Positions 9,603 to 16,673 of a stretch of 64,000 bases of DNA are shown here, in pieces. The notes beneath the pieces were generated by a model that was given only the letters and a program-made list of their open reading frames with translations, had not been told where the DNA came from and did not search any database. Origin of the DNA: Methylophilus glucosoxydans (lineage in GTDB: Bacteria; Pseudomonadota; Gammaproteobacteria; Burkholderiales; Methylophilaceae); assembly GCF_042676145.1 (NCBI RefSeq), contig NZ_JBHTJW010000002.1:248001-312000 (forward strand), read 5' to 3'. The position numbers and the translations under genes were made by a program. The first letter of the stretch is position 1, and each line of letters opens with the position of its first letter.

Positions 9603-9618
9603 TGGCACAAATCATGCA
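9603..9618 (+). promoter_or_regulatory. sigma-54 (-24/-12) promoter candidate
   Basis: TGGCAC, five bases, then ATGCA: the GG and GC doublets have the required spacing and only one base differs from TGGCAC-N5-TTGCA. Transcription would start near 9629, ahead of a stretch with no gene that ends in a strong terminator at 9743. Confidence 0.65.
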
Positions 9619-9628
9619 TACGTGAATA

Positions 9629-9743
9629 AGTGTAGTGGAATTTAATCGCAATGGCAGTTAACAACAATCACATGCGAGTTTCCCGACTATCCTTTCCCGA
9701 GGATATTGCTTGTCCCAAGCTGAAATGGCTTGGGCTTTTTTTT
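9629..9743 (+). ncRNA. predicted sigma-54-dependent small RNA, about 115 nt
   Basis: Bounded by a -24/-12 promoter (9603-9618) and a Rho-independent terminator (9714-9743), with no credible coding frame between. Visible features: an A-rich single-stranded stretch around 9657-9670 (AACAACAATCACA) that could suit Hfq or target pairing; a hairpin TATCCT/AGGATA (9688-9705) with loop TTCCCG; and the octamer TTTCCCGA present twice (9679-9686 and 9693-9700), one copy just before and one largely inside the hairpin loop. Two copies of a C-rich motif able to pair with GGGAAA-like ribosome binding sites is a common design in bacterial trans-acting small RNAs. No known family is recognised. Existence is inferred from signals only; there is no expression evidence. 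Confidence 0.6.
9714..9743 (+). terminator. Rho-independent terminator of the predicted small RNA
   Basis: CCCAAGC (9714-9720) pairs with GCTTGGG (9728-9734) around a 7-base loop, followed by C and eight T (9736-9743). It faces the plus strand and lies before the oppositely oriented tRNA-Thr gene. Confidence 0.85.
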
Positions 9744-9777
9744 GCCGGTGGCCGGTCGGAATTTTTTGATGTGTGGA

Positions 9778-9853
9778 TGGTGCCGGAGAAGGGAATCGAA
9801 CCCCCGACCTTTTCATTACGAATGAACCGCTCTACCAACTGAGCTACACCGGC
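9778..9853 (-). tRNA. tRNA-Thr (anticodon CGT)
   Basis: Full cloverleaf on the minus strand: acceptor GCCGGTG pairing with the 3' side, D-arm GCTCAGTTGGTAGAGC, anticodon loop TTCGTAA with anticodon CGT (reads ACG), T-loop TTCGATT, and encoded CCA. The first anticodon-stem pair is a G-A mismatch. Confidence 0.95.
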
Positions 9854-9918
9854 AAACAAGGCGAACATTGTTTGCCAATCTTAGCAAGGGACGGCCAGCC
9901 AATCAATGCGGCAAGCGT

Positions 9919-10881
9919 TTAAACCGTGCTGCGCTTCTCTGCATTGACCAGGTTTTTGGGCAGCTGGAACACGACGTTTTCCACTACCCCTTGCAACTCT
10001 TCCACCTGGTTAGCCCCCATGTTTTTCAAAGCAGCAATCACTTCCTGTACTAACACCTCAGGGGCTGAGGCACCGGCAGAAATGCCGATTTTCTTTTTAC
10101 CTTGTAACCAGCCTGCTTGCAGGTGGCTGGCATTATCGACCATATAAGCTTCTACGCCCTGGTTTTTGGCAACTTCACGCAAACGGTTTGAGTTAGAGCT
10201 ATTGGGTGAGCCGACAATAATCACCAGATCACAGTCTTTGGCCATGATTTTCACCGCGTCCTGCCGATTTTGCGTGGCATAGCAAATATCATCGCTTTTG
10301 GGTGCCTTAATGTTGGGGAAGCGTGTTTTGAGGGCGTTGATGACCTGAGTGGCGTCATCCACCGATAAGGTGGTTTGTGTCACATAGGCCAGTTTGTCAG
10401 GGTCGGTGACGGTGAGGGCGGTCACCTCTTCCGGGGTTTCCACCAGATACATGCCAGCCTCGGACTGGCCCATGGTGCCTTCGACTTCTGGATGGCCTTT
10501 GTGGCCGATCATAATGATCTCCAGACCATCTTTACGCATTTTGGCGACCTCGATATGCACCTTGGTCACCAGCGGACAAGTGGCGTCAAACGCCGTCAGG
10601 CCGCGCGACTCTGCCTCTGCGCGCACCGCTTTGGAAACGCCATGCGCACTAAAAATCACAATGCTGCCTGCCGGAATTTTTTCCAGATCATCGACAAAAA
10701 TGGCGCCTTTGTCGCGCAATTGACCCACGACAAATTTGTTGTGAACCACTTCATTGCGCACATAAATCGGCGCGCCGAATTTTTCGAGTGCCTGTTCGAC
10801 AATAATAATGGCACGGTCTACGCCCGCACAAAAGCCACGCGGGTTGGCCAATACGATCTCAGGTGTCACTTCTGTTTGCAT
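9919..10881 (-). CDS. ispH: 4-hydroxy-3-methylbut-2-enyl diphosphate reductase
   Basis: IspH (LytB) carries out the last step of the MEP isoprenoid pathway, reducing HMBPP to IPP and DMAPP with an iron-sulfur cluster. The 320-residue protein has the three conserved cysteines C18 (NPRGFCAGVDRA), C102 (DATCPLVTKVH) and C200 (DDICYATQNRQ), plus HGVSKAVR and the GSPNSSNSNRL substrate-binding stretch. The ATG at 10881 is chosen because it starts at the family's usual point and has GGA eight bases upstream; a longer frame extends 67 residues into the divergent purU promoter region and has no family resemblance. It is transcribed divergently from purU. Confidence 0.97.
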   Translation of the reverse strand: MQTEVTPEIVLANPRGFCAGVDRAIIIVEQALEKFGAPIYVRNEVVHNKFVVGQLRDKGAIFVDDLEKIPAGSIVIFSAHGVSKAVRAEAESRGLTAFDATCPLVTKVHIEVAKMRKDGLEIIMIGHKGHPEVEGTMGQSEAGMYLVETPEEVTALTVTDPDKLAYVTQTTLSVDDATQVINALKTRFPNIKAPKSDDICYATQNRQDAVKIMAKDCDLVIIVGSPNSSNSNRLREVAKNQGVEAYMVDNASHLQAGWLQGKKKIGISAGASAPEVLVQEVIAALKNMGANQVEELQGVVENVVFQLPKNLVNAEKRSTV

Positions 10882-10998
10882 AATGAATTCCGTCAAGAGT
10901 CTGCTGCTGTCTGCGCCTGCAAGTGCCAAGGTCAACCACAAGGGCTGGCAGGCATCAGGTATAATCTGCATTTTTGTTGCTCGCTTAAAGCCCATGTT

Positions 10999-11853
10999 AT
11001 GAAAAACACTGCTACCTTGCTGATTACCTGCCCGGATACCAAAGGGATTGTGGCGGCGATTGCGCAATTTTTGTATGAGCACAATGCCAATATTTTACAC
11101 GCAGACCAGCATCAGGATGCGGAAAATAATCTGTTTTTGATGCGCGTCGAGTGGGACCTGACCAATTTCAATGTGGCGGTGGCCGATTTCGAGCAGGCGT
11201 TCGGCCCTGTGGCGCAACGCTTTGCCATGACCTGGCAACTCAAATTGTCTGAGCAAAAAACGCGCATGGCGATCATGGTGTCGCAATATGATCATTGCCT
11301 GGTAGACCTGCTGCACCGTCATCATAGTGGCGAGCTGGCCTGCGAGATTCCGCTCATTATCAGTAATCATAAAGATACGGAAAAACTGGCGCAGTTCTAT
11401 GGCATCCCGTTTCACTATTTGCCGATGACCAAGGAAACCAAGGCTGAGGTTGAAGCACAGCAGTTTGCCTTGTTTGATCAACACAAGATTGACCTGATTG
11501 TGCTGGCAAGATACATGCAGATTCTGTCCCCCGAGTTTGTCGCGCGCTATCCTCAGCGGATTATCAATATCCACCATTCATTTTTGCCAGCCTTTATCGG
11601 TGCGCGCCCCTATCACCGTGCCTTTGAGCGCGGTGTGAAGCTGATTGGTGCGACCAGCCATTATGTGACTGAGGTATTGGATGAGGGCCCTATTATTGAG
11701 CAGGATCTGGCGCGTATTTCTCACCGTGACCAGGTGGAGGACCTGATTCAGAAAGGCCGTGATCTGGAACGGGTTGTGCTCTCCAAAGCGGTACGCTGGC
11801 ATATTGAGCATCGTATTTTGCTTTATGCGAACAAAACCGTGATTTTTGATTAA
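10999..11853 (+). CDS. purU: formyltetrahydrofolate deformylase
   Basis: PurU hydrolyses 10-formyl-tetrahydrofolate to formate and tetrahydrofolate, balancing the C1-folate pool and supplying formate. The 284-residue protein begins with an ACT regulatory domain (about 5-75, from TATLLITCPDTKGIVAAI) followed by a formyltransferase-type catalytic domain (about 88-284), with SNH near 130 and the signature INIHHSFLPAF followed by GAR and the ATSHYV stretch. The start at ATG 10999 matches the normal N-terminus; the frame runs open much further upstream through the antisense of ispH, which is ignored. In methylotrophs this enzyme can be part of formaldehyde/formate flow, which fits but does not prove the proposed host type. 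Confidence 0.96.
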   Translation: MKNTATLLITCPDTKGIVAAIAQFLYEHNANILHADQHQDAENNLFLMRVEWDLTNFNVAVADFEQAFGPVAQRFAMTWQLKLSEQKTRMAIMVSQYDHCLVDLLHRHHSGELACEIPLIISNHKDTEKLAQFYGIPFHYLPMTKETKAEVEAQQFALFDQHKIDLIVLARYMQILSPEFVARYPQRIINIHHSFLPAFIGARPYHRAFERGVKLIGATSHYVTEVLDEGPIIEQDLARISHRDQVEDLIQKGRDLERVVLSKAVRWHIEHRILLYANKTVIFD

Positions 11854-11866
11854 CACGTATCTTTAA

Positions 11867-11908
11867 CAATAAAAAACCGAAGCAATCAAATGCTTCGGTT
11901 TTTTATTG
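11867..11908. terminator. bidirectional Rho-independent terminator between purU and lysA
   Basis: An 18-base perfect inverted repeat, CAATAAAAAACCGAAGCA (11867-11884) with its complement at 11891-11908 and a 6-base loop. A-runs and T-runs on both sides let it serve the convergent purU and lysA genes. Confidence 0.93.
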
Positions 11909-11940
11909 TTTACTGCTGAAAATTGCAATGACGGCCAATG

Positions 11941-13185
11941 TTACGGCAAGACGCGCTCCAGTTTAAACAGATCAGCAATCTGCTCGCGCTCGCGAATCAC
12001 ATGCACCTGATCGCCGTCTACTAGCACCTCTGCGGCACGTGCACGCGTGTTGTAGTTGCTGGCCATGCTCATGCCATAAGCACCGGCAGAGTGTATGGCC
12101 AGATAATCGCCTTCTGCAATTGCCAGTGTCCGGTCATGGCCCAAAAAGTCACCACTTTCGCAGACGGGGCCTACGATTTCATAGACTGCAGTCGGTGCCG
12201 TAGACGGGGCAATGGTCGTGATATTGTGAAAAGCGTCGTACAAGGCGGGGCGCATGAGGTCGTTCATGGCGGCATCGACGATGGCGAAGTTTTTGGTCTC
12301 ACCTGGCTTGAGGTATTCGACTTTGGTCAGTAATACGCCTGCATTGCCGACCAGCGCGCGGCCGGGTTCAAACAGTACCTTGACGTTTCTGCCTGCCAGT
12401 TTTTGCAGGATGGCTGCCGTATAGGCGGCAAAGTCCGGCGGGGTTTCGTCACTGTAGGTAATGCCTACGCCGCCGCCGACATCAATATGCTGAATAGGGA
12501 TGCCTTTGGCCGCCAGCGCATCTACTAAACCGAGGACTTTATCCAGCGCATCTAGAAACGGCGATAGCTCGGTAATCTGCGAGCCAATATGGCAATCGAC
12601 GCCATGCACGGCAATGTTGGGCAATTGCGCCGCTTTTTCATACAAAGCCAGTGCATCTTCAAACGCCACGCCAAACTTGTTATTTTTAAGGCCGGTAGAG
12701 ATATAAGGGTGGGTTTTTGCGTCCACATTTGGATTGACCCGCAACGAAACCGGGGCCTGTTTACCCAAGCGAGCCGCCACTTGCTGGATACGGTCCAGCT
12801 CATTGATAGACTCTACGTTAAAGCAATAGATCCCTGCTTCAAGGGCGGCCTCAATTTCAGCGTGGGATTTTCCAACGCCAGAGAACACGACTTTTTTCGG
12901 ATCACCGCCAGCTGCAATTACACGGGCCAGCTCTCCGCCAGACACAATATCAAAGCCGGCACCCAGGCGGGCAAACAGATTCAGTATCGCCAGGCTAGGG
13001 TTGGCCTTCACGGCAAAACAGACCAAATGGTCATGCCCACGCAGCCCGGCAGCAAAACGCTCAAACGCCTGGGTGAGTGCCGCCCGCGAATAGACGTAGG
13101 TGGGGGTTTGGTGGGTTTGCGCAATATCACGCAAGGCTACATTTTCGGCATGTAGCAGGCCTTGTTGGGTTGAAAACGGGATCAC
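11941..13185 (-). CDS. lysA: diaminopimelate decarboxylase
   Basis: LysA, a PLP-dependent fold-III decarboxylase, converts meso-diaminopimelate to lysine. The 414-residue protein shows the Schiff-base lysine K60 in CFAVKANPS, the glycine-rich HIDVGGGVGI that grips the cofactor phosphate, EPGRALVGNAG, and the active-site cysteine in GPVCESGDFLG near residue 354. Its start is GTG at 13185, overlapping the lptM stop (GTGA), a coupling common in proteobacteria where the small lipoprotein gene precedes lysA. Length and motifs are complete. Confidence 0.97.
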   Translation of the reverse strand: MIPFSTQQGLLHAENVALRDIAQTHQTPTYVYSRAALTQAFERFAAGLRGHDHLVCFAVKANPSLAILNLFARLGAGFDIVSGGELARVIAAGGDPKKVVFSGVGKSHAEIEAALEAGIYCFNVESINELDRIQQVAARLGKQAPVSLRVNPNVDAKTHPYISTGLKNNKFGVAFEDALALYEKAAQLPNIAVHGVDCHIGSQITELSPFLDALDKVLGLVDALAAKGIPIQHIDVGGGVGITYSDETPPDFAAYTAAILQKLAGRNVKVLFEPGRALVGNAGVLLTKVEYLKPGETKNFAIVDAAMNDLMRPALYDAFHNITTIAPSTAPTAVYEIVGPVCESGDFLGHDRTLAIAEGDYLAIHSAGAYGMSMASNYNTRARAAEVLVDGDQVHVIREREQIADLFKLERVLP

Positions 13186-13322
13186 GATGGCGACTTGTCT
13201 GATGGCGGTTGTGGTTGAGGATACTGACGCTCAGGAAGATACAAATTGCCTTTGAGGCCACAAGCACTCAGTGTGCATAACAGCAGCGCAAGTGCTATTA
13301 ATTTTGTAGAGCTGGCAAACAT
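13182..13322 (-). CDS. lptM: LptM-type small lipoprotein (LPS translocon maturation)
   Basis: A 46-residue lipoprotein. Its signal peptide ends in the lipobox LSAC, and the mature part starts CGLKGNLYLP, the signature of the LptM (formerly YifL) family, whose E. coli member helps LptD reach its native disulfide pattern in the outer-membrane LPS translocon. The tail is short and Pro/Gln-rich (PERQYPQPQPPSDKSPS). The ATG is at 13322 and the TGA overlaps the lysA GTG. The family is normally found directly before lysA, as here. It is small enough to be missed by automatic gene calling. Confidence 0.88.
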   Translation of the reverse strand: MFASSTKLIALALLLCTLSACGLKGNLYLPERQYPQPQPPSDKSPS

Positions 13323-13504
13323 GATCCTGGCGTCCAATCAAAATAAAGCCAGATTTTACCACTAAAGCTGCGCAGGCCCATGCCTGGTCGCGCTCGCTCG
13401 GGGCAAGGCTACCGTTTGTCGGCCAGGGTTAACCGCTAGTCGGCTACTGCTAGACAGGAAGAATCGCTGTTTGCATGATAAGGCTGTGCAAAAAGGGGAT
13501 ATTC

Positions 13505-13915
13505 ATGAAGCGTCTTTTACAACAAGGCTTTAGTCTGATTGAAGTCATGGTGGTGGTGGCCATTATCGGCTTGCTCGCCAGCATTGCCGTGCCGGGTTAC
13601 CAGGATTATGTCAAAAGTGGCAACGCGGCGGAGGCACCTGCCAATCTGGCCAATTGCCGTGTGCAGGTCGAACAGTTTTACCAGGATAACTTTACCTACG
13701 TGGGCTTTGTCTGCAACCCAAGTGATGCCAAGTATTTCGATTACTCGATTGATAACCAGTCAGCAACGACTTACACCCTGAAAGCGACAGGCAAATCAGC
13801 GCAGAACATGGGTAATTTTTCATTTACCGTCAACCAGGATAACGCCAAGACCTCTATTTACGACGGCACCACTGGCGCCACTTGCTGGCTGACTTCATCC
13901 TCAGGAAGTTGCTAA
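13505..13915 (+). CDS. pilE: type IV pilin, probably minor pilin PilE
   Basis: A 136-residue type IV prepilin. A short leader (MKRLLQQG) is followed by the cleavage site G|FSLIE with Glu5 and a 24-residue hydrophobic helix. The stretch AEAPANLANCRVQVEQFYQDNFTYVG resembles the PilE minor pilins rather than the major pilin, and the C-terminal pair of cysteines (CWLTSSSGSC) makes a short loop. ATG 13505 is chosen because AGGGG lies upstream and it gives a proper short leader; an ATG 30 bases earlier is in frame but less fitting. It is the first of six tightly linked genes ending in pilY1. It could instead be the structural pilin of this system. Confidence 0.85.
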   Translation: MKRLLQQGFSLIEVMVVVAIIGLLASIAVPGYQDYVKSGNAAEAPANLANCRVQVEQFYQDNFTYVGFVCNPSDAKYFDYSIDNQSATTYTLKATGKSAQNMGNFSFTVNQDNAKTSIYDGTTGATCWLTSSSGSC

Positions 13916-14427
13916 TGCAGCAGCAAGGCTTTACCTTGATTGAGCTGGTCGTCACCGTGGTTGTGATGGTGGCGGTCTCCAGTATTGCCATCCCGGCTTT
14001 TCAGACGGCGATTGGCAATTCGCAAATCAGAACCGTGGCCGAGTCTGTCAGGAACGGTTTGCAGCAATCACGTGCCGAAGCGATCAAGCGTAATAGTCGA
14101 GTGAAATTCACTTTGCAAACCAACAGTGCCTGGCAAATTGGCTGCGTTGCCATCACGCCAGCCTGCCCAGCGGTCATCACCCAGAAAAGTGCCACCGAAG
14201 GCGCATCCAGCAATGTCACCGTGACTGCAGATAACTATACCGCGGTGTTTAGCAGTTTTGGTACGCGCGACCCGGCCAGCCCGGATGCGCTGACCATGGT
14301 GAATGTGAGTAACAGCCAGGTCAAGGCAGAAGAACGTAAAGCATTGAGAGTGACATTGGCGGCAGGCGGCAACGTCAAGGTTTGCGACCCTGCGGTGACC
14401 ACGGTTGGGGATACCCGCGCATGTTAA
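13915..14427 (+). CDS. fimT: minor pilin FimT/GspH family
   Basis: A 170-residue minor pilin with a very short leader (MQQQG|FTLIE) and a hydrophobic helix, followed by QIRTVAESVRNGLQQSRAEAIKRNSRV, the hallmark of GspH/FimT-type pseudopilins. Minor pilins of this type prime pilus assembly and, in some species, bind DNA. Two cysteine pairs lie in the globular domain (GCVAITPAC and the C-terminal VCDP...RAC). The ATG overlaps the pilE stop (TAATG) and AGGA lies upstream, so translation is coupled. Confidence 0.9.
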   Translation: MQQQGFTLIELVVTVVVMVAVSSIAIPAFQTAIGNSQIRTVAESVRNGLQQSRAEAIKRNSRVKFTLQTNSAWQIGCVAITPACPAVITQKSATEGASSNVTVTADNYTAVFSSFGTRDPASPDALTMVNVSNSQVKAEERKALRVTLAAGGNVKVCDPAVTTVGDTRAC

Positions 14428-14825
14428 AAACATCCATTAACAGGGCGCGACGCACGTTGGGCCAGCAAGCCGGATCTGTATTGATTGAGGCGATGGTGGC
14501 GGTCGTGATTTTTAGCATGGGGGTGCTGGCCCTGGTTGGCTTGCAAAGCGCCATGATCAAGAATAGCAGTGACAATCGTTACCGTGCCGAGGCACAGCTG
14601 ATTGCACAGACCCATATTGCCAATCTGATGGCCTATGGCGGTGATGCTGCGACTTATGTCAGCCAGGTGGATACGGAAAGTATTAAAACCCAGTTACCCA
14701 ACGGCACCCTGAGTTTTTCTGCCATCACCAACAGCATGATCACCGTCACGGTGGGCTGGCAAGTACCGGGCGGCACGCGCCATTTAGTTAATGCGTCCAG
14801 CTATTTGTTTGATGTCACACCCTGA
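14421..14825 (+). CDS. pilV: type IV pilus modification/minor pilin PilV
   Basis: A 134-residue minor pilin of the PilV class. The cleavage region is QQAG|SVLIE followed by AMVAVVIFSMGVLALVGLQ, the characteristic PilV helix, then a DNRYRAEAQLIAQTHIANLM segment. It starts at ATG 14421, seven bases before the end of fimT. PilV joins PilW, PilX and PilE in the tip complex that presents PilY1. Small size and an absence of extra domains are normal. Confidence 0.88.
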   Translation: MLKTSINRARRTLGQQAGSVLIEAMVAVVIFSMGVLALVGLQSAMIKNSSDNRYRAEAQLIAQTHIANLMAYGGDAATYVSQVDTESIKTQLPNGTLSFSAITNSMITVTVGWQVPGGTRHLVNASSYLFDVTP

Positions 14826-14839
14826 GCAAAGGCCAGCAG

Positions 14840-15979
14840 ATGAATAGGGTAGGCACAAAATCACAGCGGTTGCAGTCAGGCTTTAGCCTGGTAGAGCTCC
14901 TGGTCGGGTTGCTGATTGGCCTGGTGGCTACTTTGGCGATCAGCAACCTGTTTACCGGTTTTGAAGCAAGAAAACGTGCCATTACCGGCGGTAGCGATGC
15001 TCAGTCGAATGGCGTGCTGGCCATGTACTACATGCAGCGTGATGCTCAGAATGCCGGATATGGACTGCCGCTTTATAACAGCTCAGACCCATCCCCGTTG
15101 TTGTGCCCGATAGAGACATCCATCAATCAAGGGGGCGTCGTCATCAATTTATCACCCGTGGTGATTGTGGATGGCGGCGCAGGCAGTGATATTGTGCGCA
15201 TTCGCTATGGTAATCCGGCCAGCGGAGGTGCGTCACTGCGTGCGACGGGCACGATTACTACGCCTACCCTGGATGGCCGCCTGATTGGCTGCCAGGAAAA
15301 CGATGTGGTGCTCTATCACCAAACGCCGAGCAGTCCCAACTGTAGTCTGGCCAGGCTGAAAAAGTTAAACGCTGACCGGACCATCAATACGCTGAGCGAG
15401 CTCAATACGCCACCCACCGCCAGCCCGGTAACAATTTTGAACGGGGCTGACTGGGTACGATTCTCTTGCCTGGGCGCCTGGAACCAGTATGAGTACCGTG
15501 TTAGTGGCACCTTGGAGTTGACCAGGAGCGGCGGCACGCCAGGGACAGATCCTTTCCCCAATGCCGCTGCGATCCCTGTCGCCAGTGACATAGTGAGCTT
15601 GCAGGCGCAATATGGCATCTCTGACACCATTGATCCTACGTCGCCCTCGGCCACGGCTGCCGGCTTTTTAAACCGGGTTGACCGCTGGGTGGATGCTACC
15701 GGCATCTTTGGCGACACGATTTCGCTCATCGACAGAAACCGTATCCGTGCCATCCGCATTGCGGTGGTGACCAGGGATGGCAATCTACAGAAAAAAGCCG
15801 TTAGCCAGGCATGTAATGGTTCCGTTGCCGGGCTCGCCAAGGTCTGTGTCTGGCAGGCAGATGCCAATCCTGCCAATGTCGATTTAACAGCGCTGCCTCA
15901 ATGGCAACAGTATCGCTACCGGACCTTTGAGGCCAACATTCCTCTCAGAAATATTCTTTGGAATCGTGATGCGCTCTGA
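14840..15979 (+). CDS. pilW: minor pilin PilW
   Basis: A 379-residue PilW-type minor pilin: leader ending QSG|FSLVE, the helix LLVGLLIGLVATLAISNLF, then a large globular domain, longer than most pilins, as usual for PilW. The DAQSNGVLAMYYMQRDAQNAGYG stretch is family-typical. Several cysteines (C93, C153 and others) may form disulfides in the periplasm. It has AAAGG upstream and its 3' end overlaps the start of pilX. PilW works with PilX and PilY1 at the pilus tip. Confidence 0.9.
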   Translation: MNRVGTKSQRLQSGFSLVELLVGLLIGLVATLAISNLFTGFEARKRAITGGSDAQSNGVLAMYYMQRDAQNAGYGLPLYNSSDPSPLLCPIETSINQGGVVINLSPVVIVDGGAGSDIVRIRYGNPASGGASLRATGTITTPTLDGRLIGCQENDVVLYHQTPSSPNCSLARLKKLNADRTINTLSELNTPPTASPVTILNGADWVRFSCLGAWNQYEYRVSGTLELTRSGGTPGTDPFPNAAAIPVASDIVSLQAQYGISDTIDPTSPSATAAGFLNRVDRWVDATGIFGDTISLIDRNRIRAIRIAVVTRDGNLQKKAVSQACNGSVAGLAKVCVWQADANPANVDLTALPQWQQYRYRTFEANIPLRNILWNRDAL

Positions 15980-16664
15980 TCCGTATACCCCTTCCAATCA
16001 AGCCCGGCTGCCCTTAGCGCAGCGAGGGATCGTCTTGTTTTTTGCCTTGCTGGCGCTGGCAGTGATGTCTATTGCCGCCGTTGCCTTGATCCGTAGCGTA
16101 GATACCAATGCGCTGGTGTCCGGCAACCTCGTCTATCGCCAATCCGCGACGACCACGGCCAATGTCGTGCTAGAAGGAATTACTGAATATATTGCCAAAA
16201 ACGTTGTGCTTGAGGTCAGTACTACCCATCATCCGCAGCTTGGCTATTACGCAAACTGCAGTCAATTTGATACTAATCCGGATGCACAAATTTGTGATGG
16301 CAAGCAGCTCACTACCATGACCTGGGATGACAGCAACAGTAGCCAGGTCCCTAACCAGACCGACGGCAATGACGAAATTCGTAATGGCATGGACCGTCAG
16401 GGTAATCAGATTCGCTTTGTCATTGAGCGCATGTGTAACTTCAGCAATGCCGAAATCAATGCAGGCAGTGCAGCCACCAATGCCTCGCGCTGCATGATGG
16501 CCAGCTCGCCCAACAATGGTGAAAACTGCTCACACAATATCAACAACATGGAGCTGTTCAAACGTTGCGTCTCAAGTTCGGACTCGCCACTCTACCGCGT
16601 TACTTTGCGTATCGCTGGCCCTAAAAATACGGTGACTTATATGCAGTCATTTATCTCCAACTAA
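15969..16664 (+). CDS. pilX: minor pilin PilX
   Basis: A 231-residue PilX-type protein. After a polar leader the helix starts at LAQRG|IVLFFALLALAVMSIAAVALIRSVDTNALVSGN; the Gly cleavage site is present but Glu5 is missing, which is normal for PilX and GspK-like tip proteins. Eight cysteines are scattered through the globular domain. The ATG at 15969 overlaps the pilW end by 11 bases; a longer in-frame ATG at 15927 adds only residues without leader character. It is followed 9 bases later by pilY1. Confidence 0.88.
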   Translation: MRSDPYTPSNQARLPLAQRGIVLFFALLALAVMSIAAVALIRSVDTNALVSGNLVYRQSATTTANVVLEGITEYIAKNVVLEVSTTHHPQLGYYANCSQFDTNPDAQICDGKQLTTMTWDDSNSSQVPNQTDGNDEIRNGMDRQGNQIRFVIERMCNFSNAEINAGSAATNASRCMMASSPNNGENCSHNINNMELFKRCVSSSDSPLYRVTLRIAGPKNTVTYMQSFISN

Positions 16665-16673
16665 ACAGGTGGA

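Noticed and set aside
9651..9842. Plus-strand frame starting MAVNNNHMRV across the small RNA, terminator and tRNA-Thr
   Set aside because: It reads through a strong terminator and the complement of a tRNA gene; no ribosome binding site.
9668..9868. Minus-strand frame with GVAQLVERFIRNEKVGG
   Set aside because: This is the familiar false translation of a tRNA gene (tRNA-Thr).
10375..10998. Long upstream extension of purU
   Set aside because: It is the antisense of ispH without stops; PurU begins at 10999.
10882..11082. 67-residue extension of ispH
   Set aside because: No family resemblance, and it overlaps the purU coding start; the normal IspH start has a ribosome binding site.
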